Shown: one piece after another, positions 24,428-34,821 of the stretch
Numbering within the stretch: the stretch's first letter is position 1
How the letters are laid out: every line of letters begins with the position of its first letter
Source: Paenibacillus tengchongensis
Lineage (GTDB): Bacteria; Bacillota; Bacilli; Paenibacillales; Paenibacillaceae
NCBI RefSeq assembly: GCF_008973665.1
Contig: NZ_WACP01000011.1
Coordinates: 1-64,000 of the forward strand
Length of the DNA: 64,000 nucleotides
Direction of reading: 5' to 3'
Notes under the pieces: model-generated
What the model was told of the DNA's origin: nothing
The model's input: the letters and a program-made list of their open reading frames with translations, nothing else
The model's database searches: none
Program-made: the position numbers and the translations under genes

Positions 24428-26146
24428 CTACTCCAGAATAGCCGATGAATAAGGGCCCAGGGTAAGCTTGCCTGCATCGACTGCGGCTGTGCCTGGGATC
24501 ATCTTGAGCACTTTGGAATAGGTGACGTTATTGCTGCCGCTGTGGAGCACAATCTCCTGCGGCTGGCCGCTCAGATTGTGCACCACCAGGACCTGCTGCT
24601 TGGCGCTGATCCGCTCAAAGGCCATAATGCCGCTGTTATCCAGCGCGTAGTCGCGGATATCACCGCTGTTCAGCGCTTCCACTTCACTACGAGCAGCGAT
24701 CAGCTGGCGGTACCGCGACAGCAGCGAGTCGTCTTCCGCGGATTGACTCGCTACATCCCCTCCGCTGTTCCCGGCGTTATTGGTGCCCGGTTCCCAAGTG
24801 GCCGTTCCTGCACTTGCCGCATCCGCCGACCAGACCATTGGCTCCCGGATGCCTTCATCCGGCTTCACGCCCAGCATGCCGATTTCTTCACCGTAATAAA
24901 TGAACGGATTGCCGGGCAGGGTGAGTAGCATGGCCGCCGCCGTCTTGGCGTGATCGGAGTTGTTCGCCAGCACACTCATCACCCGGTTCTGATCATGGTT
25001 GCTGAGGAAGATGGCATCGGTGAACGCACCGCCGGAAATCGTTGAGTATAGCTTGTAAGTCCTCTCCAGTGTAAAGGCGATGCCGCTGTTCGTCTCTGTC
25101 TTTGCGGAGTTCACCAGCGACTCGGCCAGACCGAAGTTGAAGCCGGAATCAAACGCCTTGTCCAAATAAGCCCCCACAGCGGTGGCTGAATTCTCCCAAA
25201 CCTCCCCTACAATATAAGCTTCGGGATTGATTTCGTTCATGCTTGAGCGGAATTCCTGCCACCAGGCGACGTTTTTGTCTGTGGTCGCTTCGCTTTTGTC
25301 AGACAAGAGATCTTCATAAATATGCTTTGCGGCATCCAGACGAAAGCCGTCCAGCCCAAGCTCCAGCCAGAATTTCCCGATATCCTTCATCTCAGTACGA
25401 ACCTCGGGCTGATCGAAGTTCAAATCCGGCATCCCGTCCCAGAATACCCCTAAGTAATGGCTACCTAGTACAGAATGCCATGGATTGCCGCTGCCTGTGG
25501 CACTTGAGCCTGATGGCGTACGGCCGCTGTCCTCTGCCCACACGTACCAGTCTCGATGTTCGCCCCCTTTGGCAGCATCGACGAACCAGGGATGCTCTTT
25601 GGAAGTATGATTGACCACCAAATCCATGATCACCTTGATTCCCCGCTTATGCGCCTCCCGGATCAGTTCCTTCATGTCTTCCAGCGTACCGTAATCGGGA
25701 TTGATCGTCCGGTAATCAGTTACATCATAGCCGTGGTAGCTGGGCGAAGGATTGACCGGCATCAGCCAAATGCCGCCGACCCCGAGGTCGTCTGTGGTCG
25801 CCGGGTCGCCGTCGTTCAGATAATCCAGCTTTTGGGTCACCCCGCGGAGATCGCCGATGCCATCCCCGTCGGAATCATAGAAGGAGCGGACAAAAATCTC
25901 GTAATAGACTGTACCCGGCTGCTCATCAACGGTTAACGCAGGTTGCGTAGGACTGCTGGCGGCGGCAGGGCTGGCGGCCACAGAGACTTCCGGTGCCGCC
26001 GAAACGGAGTCTGACGCTTGCGCAGTTTCTTTGTCCGGATGATTCCCGCTGCCGGAACAGCCGGCCAGCAGCAAAGCTGTTGCCGCCAAGGCGGCAGCCG
26101 ATTTGCGCAGAGACGAATGGGACCATGGGCTGTGCTTTAAGTTCAT
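24428..26146 (-). CDS. GH13 alpha-amylase lipoprotein
   Basis: 572 residues. A lipoprotein signal ends in LLLAGC with lipid-anchor Cys30, followed by a Ser/Ala/Pro linker of about 45 residues. The GH13 barrel then shows VVNHTS, DGFRLDAAKH (nucleophile Asp), VGEVWE (acid Glu) and LSNHDQNR (transition-state Asp). It probably degrades starch or maltodextrins at the cell surface. AGGAAGGAG precedes ATG 26146; the longer start at 26179 is rejected. LacI/CcpA-like sites lie upstream. Confidence 0.88.
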   Translation of the reverse strand: MNLKHSPWSHSSLRKSAAALAATALLLAGCSGSGNHPDKETAQASDSVSAAPEVSVAASPAAASSPTQPALTVDEQPGTVYYEIFVRSFYDSDGDGIGDLRGVTQKLDYLNDGDPATTDDLGVGGIWLMPVNPSPSYHGYDVTDYRTINPDYGTLEDMKELIREAHKRGIKVIMDLVVNHTSKEHPWFVDAAKGGEHRDWYVWAEDSGRTPSGSSATGSGNPWHSVLGSHYLGVFWDGMPDLNFDQPEVRTEMKDIGKFWLELGLDGFRLDAAKHIYEDLLSDKSEATTDKNVAWWQEFRSSMNEINPEAYIVGEVWENSATAVGAYLDKAFDSGFNFGLAESLVNSAKTETNSGIAFTLERTYKLYSTISGGAFTDAIFLSNHDQNRVMSVLANNSDHAKTAAAMLLTLPGNPFIYYGEEIGMLGVKPDEGIREPMVWSADAASAGTATWEPGTNNAGNSGGDVASQSAEDDSLLSRYRQLIAARSEVEALNSGDIRDYALDNSGIMAFERISAKQQVLVVHNLSGQPQEIVLHSGSNNVTYSKVLKMIPGTAAVDAGKLTLGPYSSAILE

Positions 26147-26190
26147 AATGATGAACTCCTTCCTGAATACTTGCTTCATTTATATAGAGT

Positions 26191-26243
26191 AAGCGCTTCA
26201 CTGCTATATTAGATGAATTCATTAATTAGGTAAAACGTTTGCA
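26191..26243 (-). promoter_or_regulatory. LacI/CcpA-like operator sites upstream of the amylase
   Basis: TGCAAACGTTTTAC (minus strand, 26243-26230) matches the cre consensus except for its last two positions. A palindrome AAGCGCTT lies at 26191-26198. Carbon catabolite or sugar-specific control of the amylase is inferred. The rest of the gap to 26519 is AT-rich with no further gene. Confidence 0.45.
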
Positions 26244-26519
26244 CATGGTGAATACAACGATTTTTAGCTGATTTAAGCTAATATTAAGGTTAAACGTATT
26301 TTTTGCTCCTTAATCCTCTTATTTTCATTAATTTATTTACTTATTCAGCTCTATGGAACGTGTATATAGTTCGAATGCCTGGTTACAGTGCGCGGGAAAG
26401 GCATAATTCCGCTTAATTATCCATGCAAACGGTTCGGCAGCCTTCCTGTTAACATTTCTCTGGGCCGGTGCATATGCTGCAAGCAAGGGCGCAAGACCCG
26501 GATGAAAGGAGAAATCAGA

Positions 26520-27536
26520 ATGAATAGGAGAAAAAAGCCGCTGCTGCTCTGCTGCCTCATTGCCTTGGGTTTGACCGTCCTTGCCGGATGCGGCAACGAT
26601 TCTGCCAAGTTAAAGGTGAAGATCGGCGAAGTGACCCGTTCGGTCTTTTACGCGCCGGAATATGTGGCTCTGTCGCAAAATTTCTTTAAGGAAGAAGGCC
26701 TAGATGTTGAACTGCAAACCATCCCGGGCGGCGACAAAACGATGACTGCACTGCTATCGGGAGCGATCGATGTCGCATTGGTCGGATCGGAGACCTCCGT
26801 GTACGTATACCAGCAGGGAACGGATGACGCTGTTATCAATTTCGCCCAACTCACCCAGCGGGACGGGACATTCTTATTCGGGCGCGAGGCAGACAGCAGC
26901 TTCGATTGGGAGAAGCTGAAGGGCTCAAGCTACCTTGGCCAAAGAAAAGGCGGAATGCCCCAGATGGCTGGCGCATTCGCGATGAAGCAAAAGGGCATCG
27001 ATACCGAGAAGGATCTTACGCTAATCCAAAACATTGACTTTGCGAACATTGCCGGTGCCTTTGCTTCCGGTACAGGCGACTATGTGCAGCTGTTCGAACC
27101 ACAGGCTTCCATCTTTGAAAGTGAAGGCCGCGGGGCGGTCGTGGCTTCCTTCGGTGTGGAGAGCGGATATTTGCCGTATACGGTATTTATGGCCAAGGAA
27201 AGCTTTATCGGCCGCAACAAAGAAACCGTGCAGAAATTCACGAACGCGATCCAGCGGGCGCAGCTGTGGGTTAAAGCTCATAGTCCGGAAGAAATAGCCG
27301 ACGCGGTGCTGCCTTATTTCGAGAATACCGACCGTGCGATCGTGGTGTCCGCAATCAAACGTTACAAAGAGCAGGATACGTATGCTGGGAATCCCGTCAT
27401 CGACGAGAAGGAATGGAACAATCTGCTGGATGTAATGGAGAATGCGGGGGAACTGAAGGAACGTGTACCGCTCACAGATATCGTGGATAACAGCTTTGCG
27501 GAAAAAGCGGAGGAAACGGTCAAATCGGGCGAGTAG
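26520..27536 (+). CDS. ABC importer substrate-binding lipoprotein (SsuA/NMT1 type)
   Basis: 338 residues starting MNRRKKPLLLCCLIALG, with a lipobox LAGC (Cys24). The mature part fits the NMT1/SsuA-like binding-protein fold: VFYAPEYVALSQNFFKEEGL, then GAIDVALVGSE. Ligands in this family include sulfonates, taurine, nitrate and pyrimidine precursors; the real one is unknown. GAAAGGAGA precedes ATG 26520. It is first in a three-gene importer operon, similar in build to YtlA-YtlC-YtlD of Bacillus. Confidence 0.87.
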   Translation: MNRRKKPLLLCCLIALGLTVLAGCGNDSAKLKVKIGEVTRSVFYAPEYVALSQNFFKEEGLDVELQTIPGGDKTMTALLSGAIDVALVGSETSVYVYQQGTDDAVINFAQLTQRDGTFLFGREADSSFDWEKLKGSSYLGQRKGGMPQMAGAFAMKQKGIDTEKDLTLIQNIDFANIAGAFASGTGDYVQLFEPQASIFESEGRGAVVASFGVESGYLPYTVFMAKESFIGRNKETVQKFTNAIQRAQLWVKAHSPEEIADAVLPYFENTDRAIVVSAIKRYKEQDTYAGNPVIDEKEWNNLLDVMENAGELKERVPLTDIVDNSFAEKAEETVKSGE

Positions 27537-27541
27537 GCCGT

Positions 27542-28348
<807 letters not shown>

Positions 28349-28349
28349 T

Positions 28350-29186
28350 ATGAAATCGGTAGAGCAAATTGAACTTGCCGTTTCCCGCAAGTTGTGGCTG
28401 GAGCAGAAGCATGAGGAATTCCGCAAAGCCAAGCTGCGCCGCACCAGCCGGGTTATGGCTGTACGCGCCCTTCTGCTGGTGTTTCTCTTTGCCCTGTGGG
28501 AGACGGCTGCGCGGGCAGGCTGGATTGATACGCTGCTGTTCAGTTCACCCGGCAGAGTCTTCCGGCATATATGGGCCGATCTGTCCGGGGGCAGTCTGTG
28601 GCCGCATCTGTCAGTGACAGTCGGGGAGACGATCATAGGATTCCTGCTCGGGACCCTGCTCGGGACCTTGCTGGCTGTCGTCATCTGGTGGTCGCCTTTT
28701 TTATCCGCGGTGCTCGATCCGTACATGGTTGTATTTAACAGCATGCCGAAAGTGGCGCTGGGCCCGATCTTCATCGTTATGTTCGGCGCAGGATTTACCG
28801 CGATCGTCATTACAACCTTATCGATTACTGTAATTATTACGACACTGGTGGTCTATAACAGCTTTTGCAGCGTTGATCCGAATTTGGTAAAAGTGGTCCG
28901 CTCCTTCGGCGCTTCGCGCGTACAGGAATTCAATAAAGTGATTCTGCCGGCCTCTTTTCCCGCGATCGTCTCCACGCTGAAAGTCAATGTAGGTATGTCT
29001 TGGGTCGGCGTCATTGTCGGTGAGTTTCTCGTCGCCAAATCCGGTCTCGGATATTTGATTATTTACGGGTTCCAGGTATTTAACTTCACACTGGTCATGT
29101 CCAGTCTGCTCATTATTGCGGCCGTGGCGACGGCGATGTATCAGCTTGTGGTCTATGTGGAGAAACTGATTTTGTCGCGGCGGTGA
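28350..29186 (+). CDS. ABC importer permease (SsuC type)
   Basis: 278 residues with about six membrane spans and the conserved cytoplasmic loop region (VVRSFGASRVQEFNKVILPA) that contacts the ATPase. GGAAGGGAGGAATAAT precedes ATG 28350, which overlaps the stop region of the ATPase gene. Third gene of the importer operon. Confidence 0.88.
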   Translation: MKSVEQIELAVSRKLWLEQKHEEFRKAKLRRTSRVMAVRALLLVFLFALWETAARAGWIDTLLFSSPGRVFRHIWADLSGGSLWPHLSVTVGETIIGFLLGTLLGTLLAVVIWWSPFLSAVLDPYMVVFNSMPKVALGPIFIVMFGAGFTAIVITTLSITVIITTLVVYNSFCSVDPNLVKVVRSFGASRVQEFNKVILPASFPAIVSTLKVNVGMSWVGVIVGEFLVAKSGLGYLIIYGFQVFNFTLVMSSLLIIAAVATAMYQLVVYVEKLILSRR

Positions 29187-29281
29187 GAAGAATGTCATAT
29201 TGTGTCCTCCCGGAAAATCCTGTACCATGTCTATATCTTTACCTGTATCTTCGCATAACGTTTAAAGAGAGAGGTATTTAC

Positions 29282-30271
29282 ATGGGATTTCGGGTGATCA
29301 AAACAGCGGCCGCCACGCTGCTGTCGATTCTGCTGGCGGCGGCGGCTGGAATCCCCAGCGCGCAAAGCGCCGGACTGCTGGCCATCCTCGGGGTGGAGAC
29401 GACGCGCAAAAGGAGTCTGCGCACCATAACGGCACGGTTCTCGGCCTCACTGGTGGGGCTCCTTTGCGGCGTTGTCCTGTTTTATCTGCTGGGCTTTCAT
29501 TATTGGGTGCTGGGCCTGTATGTGTTGTTCGGCTTCCCGCTGATTGTGAAATCCGGCTTCAAGGAAGGCATTGTCACCAGTTCCGTCGTCGTCTTCCGCG
29601 TGTTCGGACAAGCCGAGCTTTCGCTGCATGTGCTGCTGCAGCAGATTGAGCTGCTCATTATCGGGTTAGGTTCGGCGGGCCTGGTCAACCTGATCTATAT
29701 GCCCCAGGGCGGAAGCAAGCTTGCCGGTATCCGCAAGGAGGTGGACAATCAGTTCTCGGTTATTTTCAGGCAGATGGCGCGTACGCTGCGCGATCCCTCG
29801 CTGGTCTGGGACGGCAAGGAGCTGATTGCGGCAAACGATGCGATTCAGCGCGGGATAACGGCGGCTTCGCGGGAGATGGAGAACCACGTGATTCATCCGG
29901 ACGAAGCATGGAACGTCTATTTTTACATGCGCAAGGAACAGCTGGAGTCCATACAAAACATGATGCAGTTGCTCTCCCAGGTGTACAGTCAGCTTCCGCA
30001 CGGCGAGATGGTGGCCGAGCTGTTCGATCAGCTCAGCGGCGACGTGCTGGCCGAAGAATATACGGGGCGGACGGAGAAGCTTTTGGACCAACTGGAGCAG
30101 GAATTTCAGGAGATGGAGCTGCCGGGGACACGGGAGGAGTTCGAGGTGCGCTCGGCCATTCTGCAGCTGTGCCGGGAACTGGCGCTGTATCTCAAAATCG
30201 CCAAGCGGCACAAAGTTCCGGTGGAGGTCAAACCGGCCAGACGCAGCCTGCGGCTGTACGGACATGAATAA
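29282..30271 (+). CDS. FUSC/aromatic acid exporter-family membrane protein
   Basis: 329 residues. Four or five hydrophobic spans occupy residues 5-145, with QSAGLLAILGVETTRKRSLR in the first loop. A long acidic helical cytoplasmic part follows, matching the aromatic acid exporter family with its C-terminal domain. GAGAGGT precedes ATG 29282. It lies downstream of the importer operon with a 95-base gap and could be co-transcribed. The transported compound is unknown. Confidence 0.8.
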   Translation: MGFRVIKTAAATLLSILLAAAAGIPSAQSAGLLAILGVETTRKRSLRTITARFSASLVGLLCGVVLFYLLGFHYWVLGLYVLFGFPLIVKSGFKEGIVTSSVVVFRVFGQAELSLHVLLQQIELLIIGLGSAGLVNLIYMPQGGSKLAGIRKEVDNQFSVIFRQMARTLRDPSLVWDGKELIAANDAIQRGITAASREMENHVIHPDEAWNVYFYMRKEQLESIQNMMQLLSQVYSQLPHGEMVAELFDQLSGDVLAEEYTGRTEKLLDQLEQEFQEMELPGTREEFEVRSAILQLCRELALYLKIAKRHKVPVEVKPARRSLRLYGHE

Positions 30272-30393
30272 GACTATGGTTGGATAAGCGGCAAGGCCTA
30301 TTTATTATCAGGCGTCTTCATACGATAACAAAGTAAAGGTGCTTATCAGCATTTTATAATTCGCAGAAGGCATCATTGAGTTAAGCAGCTTGC

Positions 30394-31473
30394 GTGCAGT
30401 CCCCAAATTGGCAGCGGTTCGCCTTTCGTGAATCTCTGCTCCGGCAGGTGAGGATAATCTACAACAACGAACAGTATATCGGTAAACAGCTTGCAGCCAA
30501 TCTCTTTAACCAAAGCGGGGTATTTGTCCTGCCCGCCTACACCATACTCACGGCAGAGCATATCCGGCTGATTTCCCAGCATGGGATTCTTCTGGAAGAG
30601 CATGACGTGGTGCATCTGGACAATGCCGTCTACTATCAGTTGGCGGTGGATGAATGCACGGCTGCCATGGAACGGATTTTTAAACAGCTGCACTATACGA
30701 AGAGCCGCCGTCTGCCGATGTTTGAGCTGCGGGGTGAAGTTCTCCCGTTCATCCAGCAGGTCTCGGAGAAAAATGATTTCTTTGGCATTCTGGCTGCGCT
30801 GCAGTCCAAGGACGATTATACATACCGGCACAATGTCGCTGTCGGCATCCTGTCCACCCTGCTGGGGCGCTGGCTGAAGCTGAGGCCGGAAGAGCTCGGC
30901 TCGCTGACGATTGCCGCCACCCTGCATGATATCGGGAAAGTGATGATCCCCGCAGAGATCCTGGCCAAGAGCGGGGCGCTGACTCCGGAGGAGCATGCCC
31001 TGCTCAAGAAACATACCACTTACGGCTACGAAATGATCCGTGATACGGTTGGAACCTCCCATATGCAGGCACTGGTCGCGCTGCAGCATCATGAACGGAT
31101 GGACGGGAGCGGCTATCCGTTTGGCGTACAGGGGCACCGGATTACTGACTTCAGCAAAATTGTCGCGGTATGCGATGTTTTTCATGCGATGACCTCGGAC
31201 CGTAATCACCGTCCGGCTGCGCCTCTTTATGAGGTGCTGCGGCAGATGGAAGACGATGTCTTCGGTAAGCTCGACCCTTACATTTGCCGGGTGTTTATCG
31301 GTAAGCTGATGCAGTCGATGATAGGCAGCGATGTGCTTCTAAGCGACGGCAGGACGGGGAAAATCATTATGATCCCGGTTCACGACCCGCTGCGTCCGCT
31401 GGTGAACATCGGTGAGGATTTCATCGATCTGAGCCTTCGCCGCGATCTCGGGGTCGTGAAGGTGATTCCGTAA
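30394..31473 (+). CDS. HD-GYP domain protein, putative c-di-GMP phosphodiesterase
   Basis: 359 residues. An N-terminal segment of about 130 residues precedes an HD domain with HDIGK and the GYP motif HHERMDGSGYP, plus flanking His residues (RHNVAVG). HD-GYP enzymes hydrolyse cyclic di-GMP to GMP. The start is uncertain: GTG 30394 and GTG 30448 (MRIIYNNEQYIG, closer to typical family starts) both have weak ribosome sites. It is a single gene. Confidence 0.82.
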   Translation: MQSPNWQRFAFRESLLRQVRIIYNNEQYIGKQLAANLFNQSGVFVLPAYTILTAEHIRLISQHGILLEEHDVVHLDNAVYYQLAVDECTAAMERIFKQLHYTKSRRLPMFELRGEVLPFIQQVSEKNDFFGILAALQSKDDYTYRHNVAVGILSTLLGRWLKLRPEELGSLTIAATLHDIGKVMIPAEILAKSGALTPEEHALLKKHTTYGYEMIRDTVGTSHMQALVALQHHERMDGSGYPFGVQGHRITDFSKIVAVCDVFHAMTSDRNHRPAAPLYEVLRQMEDDVFGKLDPYICRVFIGKLMQSMIGSDVLLSDGRTGKIIMIPVHDPLRPLVNIGEDFIDLSLRRDLGVVKVIP

Positions 31474-31498
31474 TGCGGTGCTAAAAGAGAAATAGAAT

Positions 31499-31547
31499 CA
31501 GGACCTCCGCTTTGTTAAGGCTCACGCCGGCGGGGGTCCTTTTTTGC
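31499..31547 (+). terminator. Intrinsic terminator
   Basis: AGGACC and GGTCCT plus adjacent GC pairs form the stem and TTTTTT follows. Confidence 0.7.
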
Positions 31548-31689
31548 TGGTACTGATGGTTAAGGCTCATGTGTTGAGGAGTTATTTCGCCTTGTAATTC
31601 ATATCCGGCTTCCGCCTGAAATAAATATGAGGGTTCAGGGCTTACCCAAATAATTTCTACTCTAACAATCAACAAATGCCCAGAACCTG

Positions 31690-31697
31690 CATACACT
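31690..31697 (+). promoter_or_regulatory. Candidate sigma-E -10 element of cotE
   Basis: CATACACT matches the sigma-E -10 consensus CATACANT, 35 bases before the cotE start. The -35 is not clear. cotE is known to use sigma-E in Bacillus. Confidence 0.5.
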
Positions 31698-31731
31698 TGA
31701 TAGTGAATGATTGTATGGAGGAGGTTCAAAG

Positions 31732-32289
31732 ATGTCATTAAGCCATAAACGTCAGACAAGAGAGATCATTACGAAGGCTGTTTGCGGCAAAGGTCGTAAG
31801 TTCTCTACAGCAACCCATACCGTGACTCCGCCACATCATCCGACGAGTATTCTGGGGGCCTGGATTATCAACCACCAGTACGAAGCGGTTGCCGCCGGGA
31901 ACGGAATCGAAGTCATCGGGACCTATGATGTAAACATCTGGTATTCGTATGACAAAAACAAACAGACGGAGGTAGCCAAAGAAACGGTCTCCTATGTAGA
32001 GCTTATTCCGCTGTCCTATCTGGACCCGAGACACCGGGCTTCCACGGTGGAGGTCACTGCGGAGGCAACGCAGGAACCCAACTGTGTGGAAGCCGGAGTA
32101 TCGCCGGGCGGCGGAAGTGTGACGCTCCGTGTGGAACGGGAATTCGAGGCGGAACTGGTGGCTGAGACCAAGGTCCGCGTGTATGTCAGCGATCAGAGCG
32201 ACGATCCGGAAGACAAGGATTATGACTATGACAGCGAGAGCTTCGATTATGACGATCTGGACCCCGATGCCCTGGATGATGAGCTGTAG
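31732..32289 (+). CDS. cotE: Outer spore coat morphogenetic protein CotE
   Basis: 185 residues. The N-terminal part REIITKAVCGKGRKFSTATH, then SILGAWIINHQYEA, is characteristic of CotE. The C-terminus is very acidic with Asp/Tyr runs (DYDYDSESFDYDDLDPDALD). CotE directs assembly of the outer coat around the forespore. GGAGG precedes ATG 31732 and a sigma-E-like -10 lies upstream. Its place ahead of mutS and mutL matches Bacillus, except for the two genes inserted between. Confidence 0.93.
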   Translation: MSLSHKRQTREIITKAVCGKGRKFSTATHTVTPPHHPTSILGAWIINHQYEAVAAGNGIEVIGTYDVNIWYSYDKNKQTEVAKETVSYVELIPLSYLDPRHRASTVEVTAEATQEPNCVEAGVSPGGGSVTLRVEREFEAELVAETKVRVYVSDQSDDPEDKDYDYDSESFDYDDLDPDALDDEL

Positions 32290-32362
32290 GAGGACGGTGC
32301 CGCCGCTTCATCGGGTGACTGCCTAAATGATAATACATTATATGTAGCGGGGGCGGCGGCGA

Positions 32363-32386
32363 GAGGGCGGATGCCCTCCTTTTTTG
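32363..32386 (+). terminator. Intrinsic terminator after cotE
   Basis: GAGGGC, loop GGAT, GCCCTC, then CTTTTTT. Confidence 0.8.
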
Positions 32387-32427
32387 TAAAAATGTAAAGT
32401 TATTTTTGTTCCGTTAGGAGAGCGCTT

Positions 32428-33822
32428 ATGAATGAGGGGCTGGAAGTATACCGAAGTCTGTCACCGGCCGGGCGGGAAGCCCGCTTACGGCGCAGCGGCT
32501 TGGCCGCCGAGCTCGCTTCCGTTCCTGCGGCAGCCTGTAGGCTGACCGGCCTGAGTACATATGGAGGCGGAACTGCAGAGCGCCATCGTCTGCGGTATTC
32601 GCTGCTGGTGTTTCAGCTGCAAGTGGTGGAAATCCGATCCTGGGGTATGGGGCGCGGGATGCAGGAACAGCTGGAGGGAAGACTGCGCGGGTACAGGCAG
32701 GAGGGCGCCGGCCGGCCGGCTCTGTTGGCTGGCGATGCTGCTGCACAGCCCGCAGCTGCTCCAGATGCAGGCGGGCCCGGCCCGGCTCGACCTGCCGAAC
32801 CGGAGCGGCGGAGCGGCGGAGCCGCCGAACGCCTGGCGTCGACCGCCGTGCGCGCGCTGCAGGCGCTTGGGCTCGACAGCGGGGAAGTGCGGCTGGCGGC
32901 TCTGGGTGAGCGCCGCTATACGGTGGAAGCGGTGCAGCCCCTGGCGGCGGACAGGCCGCTGCCGCCGCCTTGCCGCGCGGAAGAGCGGCGGCTCGCCCGC
33001 GCGCTTGCCGGAGAGCAGCCCGGCCGCCCGGGGCTGCTTATGGGCATGGACCCGGAGTTCCTCCTGCTCCGGGAGGATACGGGCCGCGTCGTGCCGGCGG
33101 CGCGGTTCCTGCCCACGGACGGCGTCGCTGGGTGCGACGCCGGACCTGCGGGAACGCGCGGCGCGTTCCCGGTCGCCGAGCTGCGCCCGGCGCCGCGCGG
33201 CACGCCGCGGGCGCTGCTGGCGCAGCTAATGTCCGCCGCGGCCACGGCGGACCGGCGCATCGCCGACCGCACGCTGGCGTGGCGGGCGGGGGGCATGCCG
33301 CTGCCGGGCTGGGCGCTCGGCGGCCACCTGCACTTCAGCGGCGTAGCCCTGACAGCGCCGCTCCTGCGGGCGCTCGACAACTATCTCGCGCTGCCGCTGC
33401 TGCTGCTGGAGGACGGCCGGGCGGCGGGCCGGCGTCCGCATTACGGGACGCTCGGCGATTTCCGCCGCCAGCCGCACGGCGGCTTCGAATACCGGACGCT
33501 GCCGAGCTTCCTGGTGTCGCCGCTGATCGCCCGGGGCGCCGTGTATCTGGCCCACCTGATCGCCAGCCGCTATGAAGAGCTGCCGGACCGGCCGCTCGAC
33601 CGCGATGACCTGCACACCGCATTCTACAGCGGTGATAGAACGCTGCTGCGCCCCGAGATTCCGCCGCTGATCGCCCGGCTGCGCAGGCTGGAGGGCTATG
33701 CGGAAGCTGCAGGGAGCATCGAGCCGCTGTTCCGGCTGATTTCCGAGGGGCGTACCTGGGATGAAACGCGAAATATCCGGCCGCTGTGGAGCGCCCGGAC
33801 CTTGTCTGTGAAGCAGCTCTAA
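32428..33822 (+). CDS. Putative COOH-NH2 amidoligase (phage phiEco32 type-2 like)
   Basis: 464 residues. The second half has GMDPEFLLLR, AELRPAP, GGHLHFSG and FEYRTLPSFL, the pattern of glutamine-synthetase-like type-2 amidoligases that join carboxyl and amino groups. The N-terminal 150 residues are Ala/Gly/Arg-rich. The stretch around 32700-33800 is far more GC-rich than the neighbours. GTTAGGAGAGC precedes the ATG. It sits between cotE and mutS. A role in modifying or crosslinking coat material is speculation from position. Confidence 0.72.
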   Translation: MNEGLEVYRSLSPAGREARLRRSGLAAELASVPAAACRLTGLSTYGGGTAERHRLRYSLLVFQLQVVEIRSWGMGRGMQEQLEGRLRGYRQEGAGRPALLAGDAAAQPAAAPDAGGPGPARPAEPERRSGGAAERLASTAVRALQALGLDSGEVRLAALGERRYTVEAVQPLAADRPLPPPCRAEERRLARALAGEQPGRPGLLMGMDPEFLLLREDTGRVVPAARFLPTDGVAGCDAGPAGTRGAFPVAELRPAPRGTPRALLAQLMSAAATADRRIADRTLAWRAGGMPLPGWALGGHLHFSGVALTAPLLRALDNYLALPLLLLEDGRAAGRRPHYGTLGDFRRQPHGGFEYRTLPSFLVSPLIARGAVYLAHLIASRYEELPDRPLDRDDLHTAFYSGDRTLLRPEIPPLIARLRRLEGYAEAAGSIEPLFRLISEGRTWDETRNIRPLWSARTLSVKQL

Positions 33823-34625
33823 TGCTGAAGGTACATCATCCGCCAGGAGCCGATCCGGCGGAAGCCGAGATGCTCATAGAGCTCTGCCGCTTTGGGATTA
33901 TCGTAGAACAGGCAGAGCGACTTCCCTTCCGCCAGCAGGTCGCTGCAGAGCTGTGCCACCAGGCTGCGGGCCAGTCCCTGCTTACGGTAATCCGGATGAG
34001 TGGCAACGCCGACAATCATCGCGGACAGCGAATTCTCCGCCGATGTAGAGGCGCAGGCAATGACCTTGCCGTCCCGCTCCGCATAATAGGTGCGCCCGGT
34101 ACCGCTCTGCAGCGACTGGCGCAGGCCCGTTCGCATGCCGCCGCCGCTGCCGGCGAACTCTTCAATGATATCTGTCAGGGCACAGATGGCTTCGACATCG
34201 TCAATGCCGGCCTTTTTTACCGTAATCTGGGTGTTCCTGCAGGCCTGTCCGACTTCCTCCGTCATGGCGGCAAGCTCAGAGAAATGCATCTGCTTCTGCA
34301 GGCGGAAGTTAAACTGGCCGCGGAAGGCTTCCGCCACCTGTGCCGAGCCGGAGATCATCTCGGCTTTCGTGTTGGCTCCGATCAAAGCGGCAAACCCTTC
34401 TACATTGAAAGGTCCGCGCGCGTAAGGCAAATAACTGCTGTAATAGCGCAGCAGCACCGCCTTCAGCGGGCCGTCTTCGCCCTCCGTCTCCCCCCATACC
34501 TCCATAAACTCCTGACTAAAGCCGTAATTCTCCACATCCCCGATCAGAAACAAATTCAGCGCCGCTTCCGCACCGAGAAACGACAAGACCGCTTCGCGGT
34601 CCGCTTCTGCCAGCTTACGGATCAT
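33819..34625 (-). CDS. GNAT-family N-acetyltransferase
   Basis: 268 residues. The C-terminal half is a GNAT domain with the acetyl-CoA loop VATHPDYRKQGLARSLVAQL and a GF-R ending. The N-terminal half looks like a second, diverged GNAT-like lobe (YARGPFNVEGFAALIG). GGAGGTGG precedes ATG 34625. Its end overlaps the end of the amidoligase gene by 4 bases in convergent orientation. Substrate unknown. Confidence 0.82.
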   Translation of the reverse strand: MIRKLAEADREAVLSFLGAEAALNLFLIGDVENYGFSQEFMEVWGETEGEDGPLKAVLLRYYSSYLPYARGPFNVEGFAALIGANTKAEMISGSAQVAEAFRGQFNFRLQKQMHFSELAAMTEEVGQACRNTQITVKKAGIDDVEAICALTDIIEEFAGSGGGMRTGLRQSLQSGTGRTYYAERDGKVIACASTSAENSLSAMIVGVATHPDYRKQGLARSLVAQLCSDLLAEGKSLCLFYDNPKAAELYEHLGFRRIGSWRMMYLQH

Positions 34626-34781
34626 AGGTGCCACCTCCATACACATTATGTATAATTGCCTTTTGCCATTGTACCTCATGCCGCCGGAATTGGATATCGG
34701 GCCGGTCTGTTTTCATCTGCCCTGCCGGCGCCGGAATTGCCAGACCCTTAATGTGGGTAACGATACTGTCCAAGTTTCTGC

Positions 34782-34787
34782 TATAAT
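34782..34787 (+). promoter_or_regulatory. mutS promoter, extended -10
   Basis: TGCTATAAT lies 35 bases before the mutS start; the -35 is weak, as expected for an extended -10 promoter. Confidence 0.55.
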
Positions 34788-34821
34788 AGATAGCACTTAG
34801 TGATAGTCTTGGAGGTTAACG

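Noticed and set aside
26380..26519. Guanidine or TPP riboswitch before the SsuABC-type importer
   Set aside because: No conserved motif of either class could be matched; only ordinary leader sequence is visible.
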